Below are positions 45,097 to 56,259 of a stretch of DNA of 64,000 nt, piece after piece (within the stretch, counting starts at the first letter, position 1; each line of letters begins with the position of its first letter). The DNA is taken from assembly GCA_000729835.1 (NCBI GenBank), contig JFHB01000042.1, forward strand, positions 120,150 through 184,149. Reading direction: 5' to 3'. The position numbers and the translations under genes were made by a program. The notes under the pieces were generated by a model, which saw only the letters and a program-made list of their open reading frames with translations, was not told the origin of the DNA and made no database searches. This DNA is from Atkinsonella hypoxylon (lineage: Eukaryota > Ascomycota > Sordariomycetes > Hypocreales > Clavicipitaceae).

Positions 45097-46727
45097 TATT
45101 ATGAAGCCGGGTGATAAGTAATGTGAATTGCAGAAGTCTGAACGCACATTGCGCTGTTGACAAAACAAAGCCTGGCTATTTGGAGAACGGGTCTGCTTGT
45201 GTTCTATAACACAGAGATTAGAGTAATATTTGAAGATGCTGTACATCTACGCCCTTTTTTTCTTATTCTTTGCTCTTCTAATTTAGGACGATGTGGCGGA
45301 TCGACTTGAGCAGCGGCCAGGATCGTCGCAATACAAGATGAGACTCGGTGGCCCTTTTTGCTAGCCCATCAACCAGATCCGATTGGTCGCATTCTCGACT
45401 AGATGAGCCAAAGATGTCTTACCAAATACTTACTGCCCGTATGGGGATTCCTGATGGCGGAAGACTAGTCATGGAACGAGAGCGCCTGCTTGGCAATGAG
45501 AAGAACCGAGGTAGAGCCAGGAGTTAGGGATATTTTTGGGCTATGCAAGCTTCTACTGCATGCAATAACTGACTATGCGAAAGAGAGGTCCTAGAAAATG
45601 GCTTTGACTTGATAGGGCCAGGGCCAAGCATCAGGACGTTTATGTTGGAGCTAAATTGATTTAATTACAGCGAGCGCTGCCAAATCTCGTTGATGCAGAA
45701 TGGCTCCAGCAGGTATGCCGACTCTACAGCGCCATTGATGTCTGTTGACACTGATTATAGTGGCGACTGCTCTGCAATACTGAAATCGTTGTCAAGAAGC
45801 TGTCGATTCTGGATTCCCGATTGTAATGAGAGGCGTTGTTGACTGATGGGGCTACATCATATACCAGCGCGTCGTTGTGCTTCCTGGGAAGCCGGATATG
45901 TCATTGCCGGCGGTGGATCTAAGGTGCTGCTGGATGATGCCCCGGGGACATGAGGCTAAATAAGTGAGGAATCAAAGAGCCCGCCTGTTTCGGGGGTTTT
46001 TACGTCATCAAGCCATTCGAGCCGGGCGCCGATGCAGGCGGCAGTCTTTTTACGCCGCATGCGAGATTCCAGAAGTCCTTACCGAAAGTTCCATGGAAGG
46101 ATATCCACACAACGACGGAACGATGAAGAATGATTGGCTGTGTTCATTCCATCGTAAGTATTCTTGTTGCCGATTATAAGCACAGAGAAGGTCTGCTATT
46201 GATCTTATGGCTCGTCGCCAGCCGAGTTAGCGCGCAATGGTAGGGAGCTAGCGCTGCGCGACGATGGAGTATATCTAGATATGTAGGTACTGGTGGCTAT
46301 ATTCTTTGGGATCGCGGCCATGTCTACCGGACCACCCATCACCACTAGCGTACGAAGGTCGCCGTCACAATATTTGCCGTTGTTGCCACGAAGGTCTTGC
46401 ACACAGCCCGGCCTCCACCAGCGGCTGAACCTGGGCCGGCCAGAAGAGACAATAATTGCAACCTGCCGATGATATGGTGTGCTACCAGACTCCGTACGGT
46501 GTACAGGTGCGGAACAACCATGGGGCCTATTCTTGCTTGCCTATCGGTTTAGAGGGCAATTCGACAGGCTTACTCGAGTGAGAGAAGGATTTGAGTAATG
46601 CCAAGTCCGGTTCAGAGGCATCAGTCAAGGAAGGACAGGATGCCGCGTTGAGCAGACCGAAGCGATTGTTGCTGCTGGCTCCCCCTCCTCTGCCCCCGTG
46701 TATCCCCCCCCTCCCCCCCCCAATGGA

Positions 46728-46801
46728 GGGGTGGTCAATTTAATTCGACCCTCAGTACCGGCAGCGGAGTGGGCAGCGGGAATCGAATAAAATTGACACC
46801 C
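46728..46801. repeat. Inverted repeat flanked by C-rich blocks
   Basis: The left arm (46728-46752, GGGTGGTCAATTTAATTCGA then CCCTC) and the right arm (46778-46801, GGGAATCGAATAAAATTGAC then ACCC) are about 80% complementary over ~24 bp, with a 25-nt GC-rich centre. On both sides lie runs of C (46681-46720 and 46806-46830), giving four or more G-runs on the minus strand: a potential hairpin plus G-quadruplex. Confidence 0.6.
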
Positions 46802-47534
46802 GCGTGCCCCCGCGACCCCCTCCCCCCCTCCACCGGAATACTGAATATGGACGACCCCTGTCATGCCTGTCTGTGGCCCCAACCCACCTAATAATCAATA
46901 CCTGGACCTTGAGCAATCCATGTATCTATCTATGCGTGGGTGACTATTTAATAGACTGAATCTCGTATATATACGGGCTTGACATGTTGAAACTGTCACT
47001 TCCTGCCTATCTATAGGTGCCCAATCACGTACTTAGGTACCTGCTAGGTAGGTAGGTAGGTAGTAGAGTCCCAGTCATCAGACCAGTTGCCAGCCCGAGC
47101 CAGAACCTGCAGGATCCGCGCCGCCTGCAGAGCTCCTGCCAAACCAAAGTAGAAAGACTGGTCCCTCTGACCAAAAATCGATATCGGCTGCACCAGCCTC
47201 CGAGAGAAGGAACTATCGTTACTCCATTGCTTCTTCCTTTTTCCCAATCCTTCCGCCTCGTCTCTGGCGAGCTCACGGGCAGAAGACGTCAAGCGCTTGA
47301 TGCCTCGCTTTTTTGTTCTTCTGTTTTCTCATTTTAACACAGAGAACCAAGTCTGCCCGGTCTCCCTACGTTCCTTGAGCGACAACGAGCCGGATCAATT
47401 CGCGCACTCGCCGACGCTGTAGCGATCGCGTACAGCCACAACCCGCAACCCCTCCTACGCCAAATAATTTACCCGATAAGACGGTCCGACGGCCAAGACT
47501 TGAAATTGGCTAAGGGCATACATAAGCTCAACTA

Positions 47535-47648
47535 ATGCATTTGCGAAGAGAAGCTATTCAATTCTACTCCAGCGACCAATTCCTAGGTCTCTCTCCATCT
47601 CCATCTTGCGCGAGAATCTGCCTGCGGTGGCGCAATCGACTGCCATGA
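47535..47648 (+). promoter_or_regulatory. uORF overlapping the NUC-1-like start codon (ATGA)
   Basis: The ATG at 47535 opens a 37-codon frame (MHLRREAIQFYSSDQFLGLS onward) whose TGA at 47646-47648 overlaps the main ATG at 47645 as ATGA. If the transcript includes this stretch, the main protein would be made by leaky scanning or by termination-reinitiation, a known way to lower or regulate translation of transcription factors. This is inferred from sequence only. Confidence 0.5.
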
Positions 47649-49852
47649 TGGCTTCAGCAACCTGGGATGCCCAGGACCAGCACATGGTCGCGACTACCAC
47701 CGAGGACGAATTCAATCAATTCCTCGATATGGGCGGCTTGGGGAACATGAGCGAGACGATGCAGTTCGACTTTCGCCGCTTCCAGGTTGCATCTTCACAA
47801 CCCATGATGGGTCAGCACTCGCAGCATCAACATCCACAACACCACCGGCACCAGCATCAACATAGACAGCAAGCTGATGCCATTATGGGAGATGCTGAAA
47901 CTGCCCATATCATGTCCCATAGTGATGCTTTGCTCCAAAGCCATACCCCAGCCATGGTCACTACCGCGGGCATGTCGGCTCAACCGCTTGCTACATCTGC
48001 TCCCGGCGACACCATTTCCAGCATTGACGCTCAAATTCAGTATTTGCAGCAGCAGAAGTTTCACCAGCAACAACGCCAACTCCAGGAACAGAGCGCAACC
48101 TTCTTCTCCCATAAGCACTCTGTTCCCCCCACACCTCAGAGCCTTGAGATGACGCCCGGCAGCGGACAGTTTTACTCTCAACCGGAGCAGATGCCGCAGC
48201 GAACATCTTACGAAAGAGGATATAACCAGGCCATGTCGGAGCATCAAGATGTGAGTTTTTTCTTTCTCTCCCATCCACCGCGCCCAACTAAACGACCCGT
48301 AAGGTTGGTAGAGTTTGAAACAAGTATTGTTGCTGGGACACACGCCCAACAAAGACCATGAACTGATTGACTGACCGACAACATGCAGATGGCTTTCACA
48401 CCGCTGGTCTCACCTGCAGTAACTCCTCTCGATCCTCATTTCAAAATGGAGAATGCCTTCACGGTGCCCGGTGCATACTTTAGCCCTCTCACATCACCAG
48501 CTCTACACGCACACAATGATTCATCTTCTGCATACGATCACAGCACGCGGTCCAACAACTCACCGGTGGAGATGGATCTGGAAGCGCCCGCAACTGTGTC
48601 AGCCGCTGGAGCAAGCACCGACTTGTCGAAGAAGGCCAGGAAAAACAACGCTGTCAAGGCAAGAGGCAAATACGGCGCCAAGAACTCGCCTATTGCGAAA
48701 CCTCAGCGCCGGAAGACGGGCCCCAGTCCTGCAATTGTGTCCCAGGTGCTGAATGAGGTGGATGAGAGAAGCATGCAGTCTTCAGACCAGGGATTTCTTC
48801 CACAGCCGGCTACATCTACTGAAGGCTCTGAAGAAAATGCCTCTGTATCTCCTGAGAACTTGGCTGAGATGCCTCCGCCTCCTGTCCCATCGCGACGGTC
48901 GACAAGCAGATCACCCTATATCCAGGCTCAAAGTAATAGCTCACAGCAACCAACCCCTCGCTCCCTGGCCGAAGAGCATAAACATTATCAACAGCAACAA
49001 CCTCATCCTGCAACACCAGCGTCGTTGATGAAACTTCCTGCTTCCAAAACCAAGACTGAAATACCACAGGCGACCGGTCAGGAGCACAATACAGTCACAG
49101 ACAACATCGAATCACTTGAATTACCCGAGTCAATATCGAACCGGCCTATTGCCCCCATCAACACGACTCTCATGTCACCCTCTCCAAGACTCGAGTCGAA
49201 CTCGTCAAGAAGCACATCACAGCAACCTTTGCAGTCTCCAGTCATTCGGACCCCAAGGACGATGTCTGCCAGCCAAAGCCCCCAATTACGTCCGGGATCG
49301 TCTGGCCCTAGTGTGCGCAAGACGCCCCAGCTGGTTTCAAGGAATAGCAGGAAACGATCAACAAGCTCAGTCCATGCCTCACCTGCCTTATTGCCCCGAA
49401 TATCACCGAATATTAAGCCGCTTCTACCTGGAACCTCTGGCATTTCGATAGAAGACACAGCCTCCAGACTTCTTATGACCAAGTCGAATTATCAGAATAT
49501 TCTGGAAGGGAACACAGTACCTGGTATATCATACCCTACCGAGCTGTCGACGAATCTGACATCGAAACGGACGTCCCACAAGATTGCTGAGCAAGGGCGG
49601 AGGAACCGTATCAACTCTGCGTTGCAAGTCATGGCGAGTCTTTTGCCGGAACGGCAAAGGATCGAGGATGGCGACGAGACTGAGAAGAAAGAGAGCAAGG
49701 GACAAGGGAACATGCCCAACAGCAAAGCCAGTGTTGTGGAAAATGCCATCGTTCACATGAAGCATCTACAGCAAGAAAACGTGGATCTGAAAAAGGAGCT
49801 ACAGCAGCTGAAGAGTCAGCTAGAACAATTACAGGGTTCCAAGGCAACATGA
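47645..49852 (+). CDS. nuc-1: bHLH transcription factor of the NUC-1 / Pho4 type (phosphate regulator)
   Basis: Exon 1 is 47645-48250, followed by a 138-nt intron (48251-48388, GTGAGT, CTGAC branch, GCAG). Exon 2 is 48389-49852, for 689 residues. The frame upstream of 47645 has only a TTG, so the ATG at 47645 (or 47648) is the start. The N-terminal half is Gln/His-rich with a likely activation region (TTTEDEFNQFLDMGGL). The conserved MAFTPLVSPAVTPLDPHF stretch opens exon 2. Near the C-terminus a basic region SHKIAEQGRRNRIN is followed by helix-loop-helix residues (ALQVMASLLPERQR, then a loop, then ASVVENAIVHMKHLQQ) and a coiled coil, at about residues 590-689. The H-E-R-type contacts predict CACGTG binding. 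In Neurospora, NUC-1 activates phosphate-acquisition genes and is held back by PREG/PGOV. An upstream overlapping uORF may tune its translation. Confidence 0.85.
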
Positions 49853-50836
49853 ATGCACATCAAAAACCTTTAAATATGCGCAAAAAAACGATAACAATCG
49901 AGGTTTCAAAGCCAGTTTCAAGCAGTATCTTTCTTTCCGGATTCCGCGCGTATCGATAAACCTTTTTTTCTCCCTTTCTTGAAACTTTGTTTTTAGTGAC
50001 TCCAAAACAACAGGGAGCTCAGATCTGAAAGCAGACAGCAGGAAGGGTTCTGTGAGGTCGGCGAGAAGTTGGCGTATGGCGGCTGGGTTTGATTGGGGTG
50101 TTATTTTCAGTTGCTTTTGGCGGAGGCATGTCTAGTTTGGCACGGCTCGATCTATTAATGATGGTGGCGTTCTCTTTTGTCTGTGAGCGAATATATTTCA
50201 TCTCTCAGCTGTTTGGATATGCAGTTCCTTTGTTCTTGGTACAGAGGAGGCTTATATAGAGGGCTGGTGATGGATTCAGGTGTGTGTGTAGGCAATTTGC
50301 CTGGCTGTTGCTCCTCCACATTAGTCAGATGAGACATGATTTCTAAAGCACCCTAAATATAATTTTGGACGGCGCAACCGGGCCGCAAGAATGATCCGGA
50401 TGGCCGCCTTTTGACATATTTCTAGGCTTTTAAGGGGCACGCGGCGTATGTCAAGAAGTTTCCTGTCCGCAGTCTACAGGTTTCATGCTCATTTCCTAAC
50501 GACACCAACGAAGTCCAATTGTGACTGCGTGAGAACACGGACTTAAAAGTAACCAGCAGGAGCTTATGCCTGCCAAGCTCTCAAAGGATACAGGGTCAGG
50601 GCCCTAGGACTTCGCCAAGTCCTCTATGACTCGTACGGTTATCATGATCAGATGGCGGATCTCTTTGCAGGAATCGGTCAAACTGAGAGGATATGTATAA
50701 AAAAGAGGCCGAATGCGAGTCGGAAGAAGCTCTTTCGCCAACTAGAGAAGGTCATTTCAAACCGCCTGGGGAGATCCGCGTGAGGCTTCTTTTGCCTCTC
50801 GGAAGAACCTCAAGGCATCAACCCAGACGTCAGTCA
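49853..50836. other. Gap between convergent NUC-1-like and PCC1 genes, no gene
   Basis: About 1 kb holding the 3' ends of the two genes. A/T-rich tail sequence follows the NUC-1-like stop codon. No coding frame with family character is seen. Confidence 0.6.
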
Positions 50837-51336
50837 TCATGATGGATTCTCAACTTCCGACTTGGACAATACGTCCACGTCCAATTGCTCCATAACCTCG
50901 AGCACAAGTTTCAGACTGTCCATGAAGGAATTCACAGCTACCCGGAGCATGCGATTCGTAGTAGCTTGGTAGCGCACCGTCAGGACGACATCATCAGTTT
51001 CACCTTGACCAGCCGAGCTCTCATCTGTCAGACCTGTGGCGAACTGTCTCTGGACAAGTGGGGATAGTTCGGGATCGACTTGGAGGGCTTTGAGGGCGGT
51101 GGTGGCGAGTCGCGCCGATGGGAAAGGCACTTGTAAAGATCTGTTTTGGTGGGTTGGGAAACTCGAGCGTTAGTGGACGGCGCGTAGAGCGTGAAACACA
51201 CACATGATATGGTTTGCAAGGCGAGATGGTGGGAGACTGTGAGGAAGAGGTACTATTTTTGGTGGCGGTGCTATTATCAGAATGAGAGTCGGGGGAAGAC
51301 GTACAGTGAACATGGGAACTGATCGGGCGAAGTCAT
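50837..51336 (-). CDS. pcc1: EKC/KEOPS complex subunit PCC1
   Basis: Exon 1 is only 32 nt (51336-51305, MTSPDQFPCS plus two bases), then a 164-nt intron (GTACGT donor, CACTAAC branch, ACAG acceptor). Exon 2 is 51140-50837, giving 111 residues. The joined sequence reads SLQVPFPSARLATTALKALQ at the start and carries the family block YQATTNRMLRVAVNSFMDSL followed by LEVMEQLDVDVL. PCC1 is a small dimerisation subunit of the KEOPS complex (with Kae1, Bud32, Cgi121, Gon7), which makes the universal t6A modification at tRNA position 37; yeast Pcc1 also affects transcription and telomeres. The usual length is about 85-110 residues. It shares a ~1.2 kb divergent region with CDC14. The tiny first exon would be missed by simple gene callers. 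Confidence 0.88.
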
Positions 51337-51461
51337 GGTGAGGGGAATGGTGTTGCGGCTGAAATAACAAGATGGTCGCCAGGGCACCCGCTGCTCCGCA
51401 AGCCAGAGGACTGAATAACTAACTATATGACGGTGTTGGTTTGGTTCTGTTCGGGAAACAG

Positions 51462-51493
51462 GGAGCCGGGGAGCCGGGGAGCCGAGGAGCCGG
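51462..51493. repeat. GGAGCCGG octamer array
   Basis: Four consecutive octamers, three identical and one with A at the last base. It lies about 125 bp upstream of PCC1's start in the divergent region. Confidence 0.85.
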
Positions 51494-52477
51494 TCGCGCG
51501 TTGGTGTGTTTTGAACAGTCGAGCGCTCTCGCCTCTTTGTTTGCGAAACGGCGGCGGGAATGCGGTGCGGATGAGGTCAAGATTTTTGGAGCCCTTTGTC
51601 GCAGGTTGGCGCTGATGGGAGGGGGGGCTGGTTTGACGGGGAGAGGCCAGCACCGGGCCTCGCGTGTGGCTGGAATGGGCCCCAGGACCCACAGTCCTCA
51701 CCAGCTTTATGCGTGAGCCACACCAGGGCGGGAGGGTCGCCCGTTGCCCCGACGACGGCATCGACCCACCACGAGGCAGGCCATCCATGCACCCTTCTCC
51801 TCTCTTGTTATTGAGCCGGGGTGCTTTCTGGGCAGCAAAGAAATAATAACATGGGCGAACAACACACAAGTCCACTCCAGCATAGAATAACAACAAGCGA
51901 CTTGTACCGCTTGTCTCAGCCTGCACAGCCGCTGCAGTACAAAGCATTATATCTCCAGGTCCAGCTGGCGGAAACTGCTCTGGCGCTTCTTTTCCCTCTC
52001 TACCCTTTATACTTACAAAACTCGTCGTGGATGCCACCTCGGTCTGCTGTCAACTCTTCCTTTTGGCCTTGCCCTCGTCCCCCCCCCCTCCCCTCCTCTT
52101 GCCCCTTCGTCTTCGTTTCTGCAACCCGCTTCGACTCGACTCGAGGGGACAGCGGTCTGGCATCGGTGCATGTCTACTCGATATGCTCACTTGATGACGA
52201 AAGCATAATTACGACTGGATATCAAATACCGTTGCGCCCACGCTTCCGCACTTTGCCAAGCAGTGATACGAGTTTTCGTGCGGCCGCTACTGTTGGTTGT
52301 TGCATTTGAGACTGATCGTGTGAGGCGGTGATTGATCCGAAACACGCTGGGCTGCGTTTTGCGCAAGGAAAAGTTCGTCACCACTGTCACAACAACAACA
52401 AGGTCGCTTCTGAGCCGTTCTGGTGTTCTTTTCTCAAGTCTGTTGCACAGCGTTTGTCTGTTGAGTTCAATTCTTGG

Positions 52478-52510
52478 AGAGCTGCAGAGCTGCAGAGCTG
52501 CAGAGCTGCA
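52478..52510. repeat. AGAGCTGC octamer array in the CDC14 leader
   Basis: Four perfect AGAGCTGC units plus one base, ending 28 bp before the CDC14 ATG at 52538. Each unit contains AGCT/CTGCAG palindromes, so the leader RNA could fold back on itself. Confidence 0.9.
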
Positions 52511-52537
52511 TCGCAGAAGAGCGTGAGCCTGGAATCA

Positions 52538-54692
52538 ATGGCTCCTTCTTCCAGGCACGCGTCCAACATGGGGCAAATCATCGAGTATATTCCGGGTATG
52601 TTCCTCCTCAAACCACAATCTGTTTCATTGACGCATGGTTTTCTTGCACCATGATTTTGGTTTCTGAAGAGCGTGCGGTCCACTGTCTGCGCTCCACGTC
52701 TGCATGACTGGCCCGAGTGCCCTCAACATCGTCATCGAGTCTGAGCTTCGCTGCTGACCGTTCCTTCTCAACTGCAGACCGCCTCTATCTCGGAGCATAT
52801 GTCCATCCGCCGAACGCCGATACCCTGTTTCCAGGCAAGGAAGCACCAGTCTCGCCGAGAAAGCGAGCGCAAAGAAGTGTAGACTCAATTTCGTCAACGA
52901 GCAGTGGCCGCCCTGCGCCATGCTACTTCACCGTCGACGACAGCCTCCTGTATAATGCCTTCCACCACGATTTTGGCCCGCTGCACATTGGCCACTTGTA
53001 CCGTTTTGCCATCCACTTCCACGATATCCTTGGTGCTAAGGAGAACAAGGAACGACCTGTTGTTTTCTGGAGCGCTGCTGATCCAAGAAGTGAGTAGCCA
53101 ATCATGCATCCCCAGCAATCTTGGCGGCTCGAATCTAGGTGTTGACTTTGAATCCTTTCTTCCTTCTAGGCCGCGCCAATGCTGCGTGCATGCTCGCGTG
53201 CTACATGGTTTTGATCCAAAATTGGCCGCCCCATCTGGCTCTCGCTCCCATAGCCCAAGTTGATCCTCCGCTGATGCCTTTCCGAGATGCCGGGTACAGT
53301 CAGGCAGATTACGGCATTACCGTCCAAGACGTTGTTTATGGTGTTTGGAAGGCCAAGGAGGAGAAGTGCATCGATCTTGACAACTTCGACCTCGAAATGT
53401 ACGAAAAATACGAGCGCGTGGAGCACGGAGACTTCAACTGGATTACGCCCAACTTCCTCGCCTTTGCTTCTCCTCAGCACACACCAGTTGCCAAAATCAC
53501 GCCAGACTCTGAGCTGTATCCTTTCTTGCCCAGAGATTTAGATGCAGTCGAGGCGCACCCCACACTGCCTCAACCCTTCAAGAACGTCTTGACTCACTTT
53601 TCAGAGAAGAATATCGGCCTAGTCGTCCGACTAAACTCACATCTGTACTCTCCGTCGTACTTTGAGGCTTTGGGAATCCAGCACCTAGACATGATTTTCG
53701 ACGATGGCACTTGCCCACCTCTCACCACGGTGCGCAAGTTCATCCGAATGGCACACGAAATGATTACCGTTAAGAAGAAGGGCATCGCTGTTCATTGCAA
53801 AGCTGGTCTTGGCCGAACGGGCTGTCTGATCGGTGCCTACCTGATTTACCGTCATGGCTTCACTGCTGACGAGATCATCTCCTTCATGAGATTCATGAGA
53901 CCTGGTATGGTGGTTGGCCCTCAACAACACTGGTTGCACCTGAACCAAGGCACTTTCCGAGAGTGGTGGGTTGAGGAGCGCGTCGAGCGTCGCCTAAGAA
54001 AGGAGCTGGCTGCTGCCAATCCCATGCCCAGCACACCGATTCGAGCTATGCACAAGACAAGTCTGCGTAACGGACAAATGTCTACGCCGCCGAATCGTAG
54101 TCCTTCAAGTCGCACTCCCCTGAGCGAGGTGGATCAAGATCGCAGGAATGGGGTGCAAGAAGACTACCTGCCGGCACCTACCCCAGGACAGCCGAGAAAG
54201 ACGACGCGTGCTGCAGACCGCCACCATCCTTACCAGCGATCCGGTGTCCAGAGATCGAGTGTTGAAGAGGAGACGGGTGTTGAGCATGAAACGGAAATCA
54301 TGACCATGCACCGCCACTCGCAAGGAACCGATTCTGATGAGGAGCTGCACCTCCGCATGCGGAGCCGTCGTAAGGCCTCACAGTCGCCAATTCGAAGCCC
54401 CAAGGTCCGCTCCATCAGTCAGACGACGTCAACGGTGTATGTTATCAATAATGATGCGTCTCAGGACGCAGAGAACGTTGGATCAGGTCGACGAAAGGCC
54501 CTCGATCGTGTCGCTAGTACGCCCAGCGTCATGACCAAGGTCCGCAGCAGCAAGCGAGGAGGATCTGAGTCTCCTCTACGAGCCAAGGACTCGGCTGGTG
54601 TACGAAAGATCAGTGGCCGTGTTGGCAATGCAAGCATTTCCGCCTCTGCCACGGCAACTTCTACGGCGCGAAAAGTCTCGGGCTCGGCATAG
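52538..54692 (+). CDS. cdc14: CDC14 dual-specificity protein phosphatase
   Basis: Three exons: 52538-52595, 52778-53089 and 53170-54692 (introns of 182 and 80 nt; GTATGT/GCAG and GTGAGT/CTAG), for 630 residues. The start MAPSSRHASNMGQIIEYIPD joins to RLYLGAYVHPPNADTL. The N-terminal DSP-like half (YFTVDDSLLYNAFHHDFGPL, FWSAADPRSRANAACMLACY) and the catalytic half are complete. The catalytic signature HCKAGLGRTG has its cysteine at about residue 333, preceded by the general-acid loop FDDGTCPP and followed by RPGMVVGPQQHWL, exactly as in Cdc14. CDC14 removes phosphate from CDK sites to drive mitotic exit and cytokinesis. The C-terminal ~230 residues are Ser/Arg-rich with many S-P/T-P sites and basic patches (nuclear or nucleolar targeting and CDK control, inferred). 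Confidence 0.95.
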
Positions 54693-56259
54693 GGGCCCTG
54701 CCCAGCACGGCGGATCCAGCATTGGTGACTTGAGTACATCCTTCCTAATATGCATGACCCAGCCAAAAAAGTTTTATGTTTCTGCCTTTTTCATGACGAT
54801 TATGACAATCCTGATGTCTTTTTTGACGAGCGATCTGTGTTGCATTACTGCATGACTGCATTGTTTTTCCGACATTTGATTGATGTGGCAGCGTGTCAGG
54901 CTTCTTGGCCGACAGTATGTGTGCAGTAGAAAGCTGGTAGCCAAGACCTCGACGATGAAGCAGTTACCAGGTAGATGGTGGATTGACGACTATCGACCCC
55001 AAGGAGCTAGTGGCCGCTACTGCTGCCGCTGAGACGAAACGCAAAGCCTTTTACGGCCTTGTTGGTTCCCCCTCTCTTTTTCCTTTTCCTCCTCTGGGCA
55101 TTACATCTCATGATATCGATTTGCGACGGCGTAACGGGGAAGGGAGGTACAGCAACGAAATGTCCATTCTCATACGTGCTTGCTGACTACGACTTTTTTT
55201 TTTTTTTTTTCCCTTGGTATTATCTTTTTTTTCTCCCCACTTCTGCGCCACGCTTTCCGCTATCGGCTTGTTACTTGATTCTTCTTCTTCTTCGGTCCTG
55301 TCTTATTCTATCATTGGGTAATCTAGAGTTCCAGGCTGTTAGTTCCAGGCTGTTAGGAGTATGAAGGCGGAGGGGGAATGAGCGAAGGTTGCTGCATATA
55401 TACATGGCATAGCATGAATTTGATTACTTTGTTAAAACGTGGAAGGGATGGCACCATGACTGATGTGATGTGATGTGATATCTATTGTGTACCGCCGATA
55501 TCTGAGAACCAACATCAGCTACCATATTTGCCTTGGACGCCCCCATCCGCGACCCGCAGACTAGACGAGAGTCCTTCCGTACTTTGCCCCACCGCCGTGA
55601 AGAACTAGCCTGATAAGACCTTCAAGGCAATCCGCCAACCAAGTGGCTTGGCCTGGCCTGATTGGTCTCGTCACTATGGAAGCCGATGCACTGAACGAAG
55701 TGCTCTTCATGGTTCTCGCACTGCCAAAGTTGGTTCTGGCCATGGTGTTGTTCACAATATCCTGACAGGATTCAGACGAGTTACATGTCGAGTGATTCAA
55801 AAGTCGACTGGGTGGCATTTACTTTGCGTGGCGATATGGAGTATAACTTGGCCCATCTCACTTGTGACTTATTCCGCATTGCAACGTATATATAAATGAC
55901 ACCCGTCCAACGTTACTCGGGAGGAAAAAAAAAAAAAATAAAAAAAAAAAAAAAAAACTTCGTCGTCGTGCTTCATCTTGCATTCCTACGTTTCCACTAG
56001 ATTCTTTGCTCTATATCACTCATCATTCAATCGAGAATATCTCATAACCGCCATGCTCGTTGTGCGCCCGAGGTAACTTTTTTTCCTTTCTTGCTTCTGT
56101 CTTTCCAATGCTTGAAACCTTTGAACCCAAATAGAGCGCCCGGTGAAATCACTTTACCCATGCTGGCAGTAGTCGCTCGCAGTAAACAGGGGCAAGCCAA
56201 GTATTGCATGTGCAACGCCTCTCGCTTCCAGAGTTGACCTCGTTGGCCGCATGCCCAAC
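54693..56259. other. Gap between convergent CDC14 and ERV29 genes, no gene
   Basis: About 1.6 kb. It holds T tracts at 55.20-55.23 kb, a TGATG microsatellite near 55.46 kb and an A-rich run at 55.925-55.957 kb. Open frames are short and featureless. Confidence 0.6.
55925..55957. repeat. A-rich homopolymer (A14-T-A18 type)
   Basis: Two long A runs separated by one T, downstream of both convergent genes. Exact lengths are unreliable by nature. It could be a retroposed poly(A) relic, but no element body is seen next to it. Confidence 0.8.

Larger units (their letters stand above)
44173..47644. other. 3.5 kb gap, no supported gene
   Basis: Contains paired CACGTGA sites (45.08 kb), a C-rich hairpin-bearing segment (46.68-46.83 kb), a GGTA microsatellite (47.045-47.063 kb) and, at the right end, the leader of the NUC-1-like gene with a uORF. 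Short open frames (for example 45964-46179) show no family signal. Confidence 0.55.
51337..52537. other. Divergent promoter region PCC1 / CDC14, octamer arrays
   Basis: About 1.2 kb with GC-rich and CT-rich blocks. Two period-8 tandem arrays are present. A 204-codon minus-strand frame (51423-52037) crosses it, but its composition is low-complexity and it lacks family signal, so it is not called. Confidence 0.6.

Noticed and set aside
51423..52037. 204-codon minus-strand frame between PCC1 and CDC14
   Set aside because: GC-rich low-complexity sequence over a tandem array, with no family motif and a promoter position.
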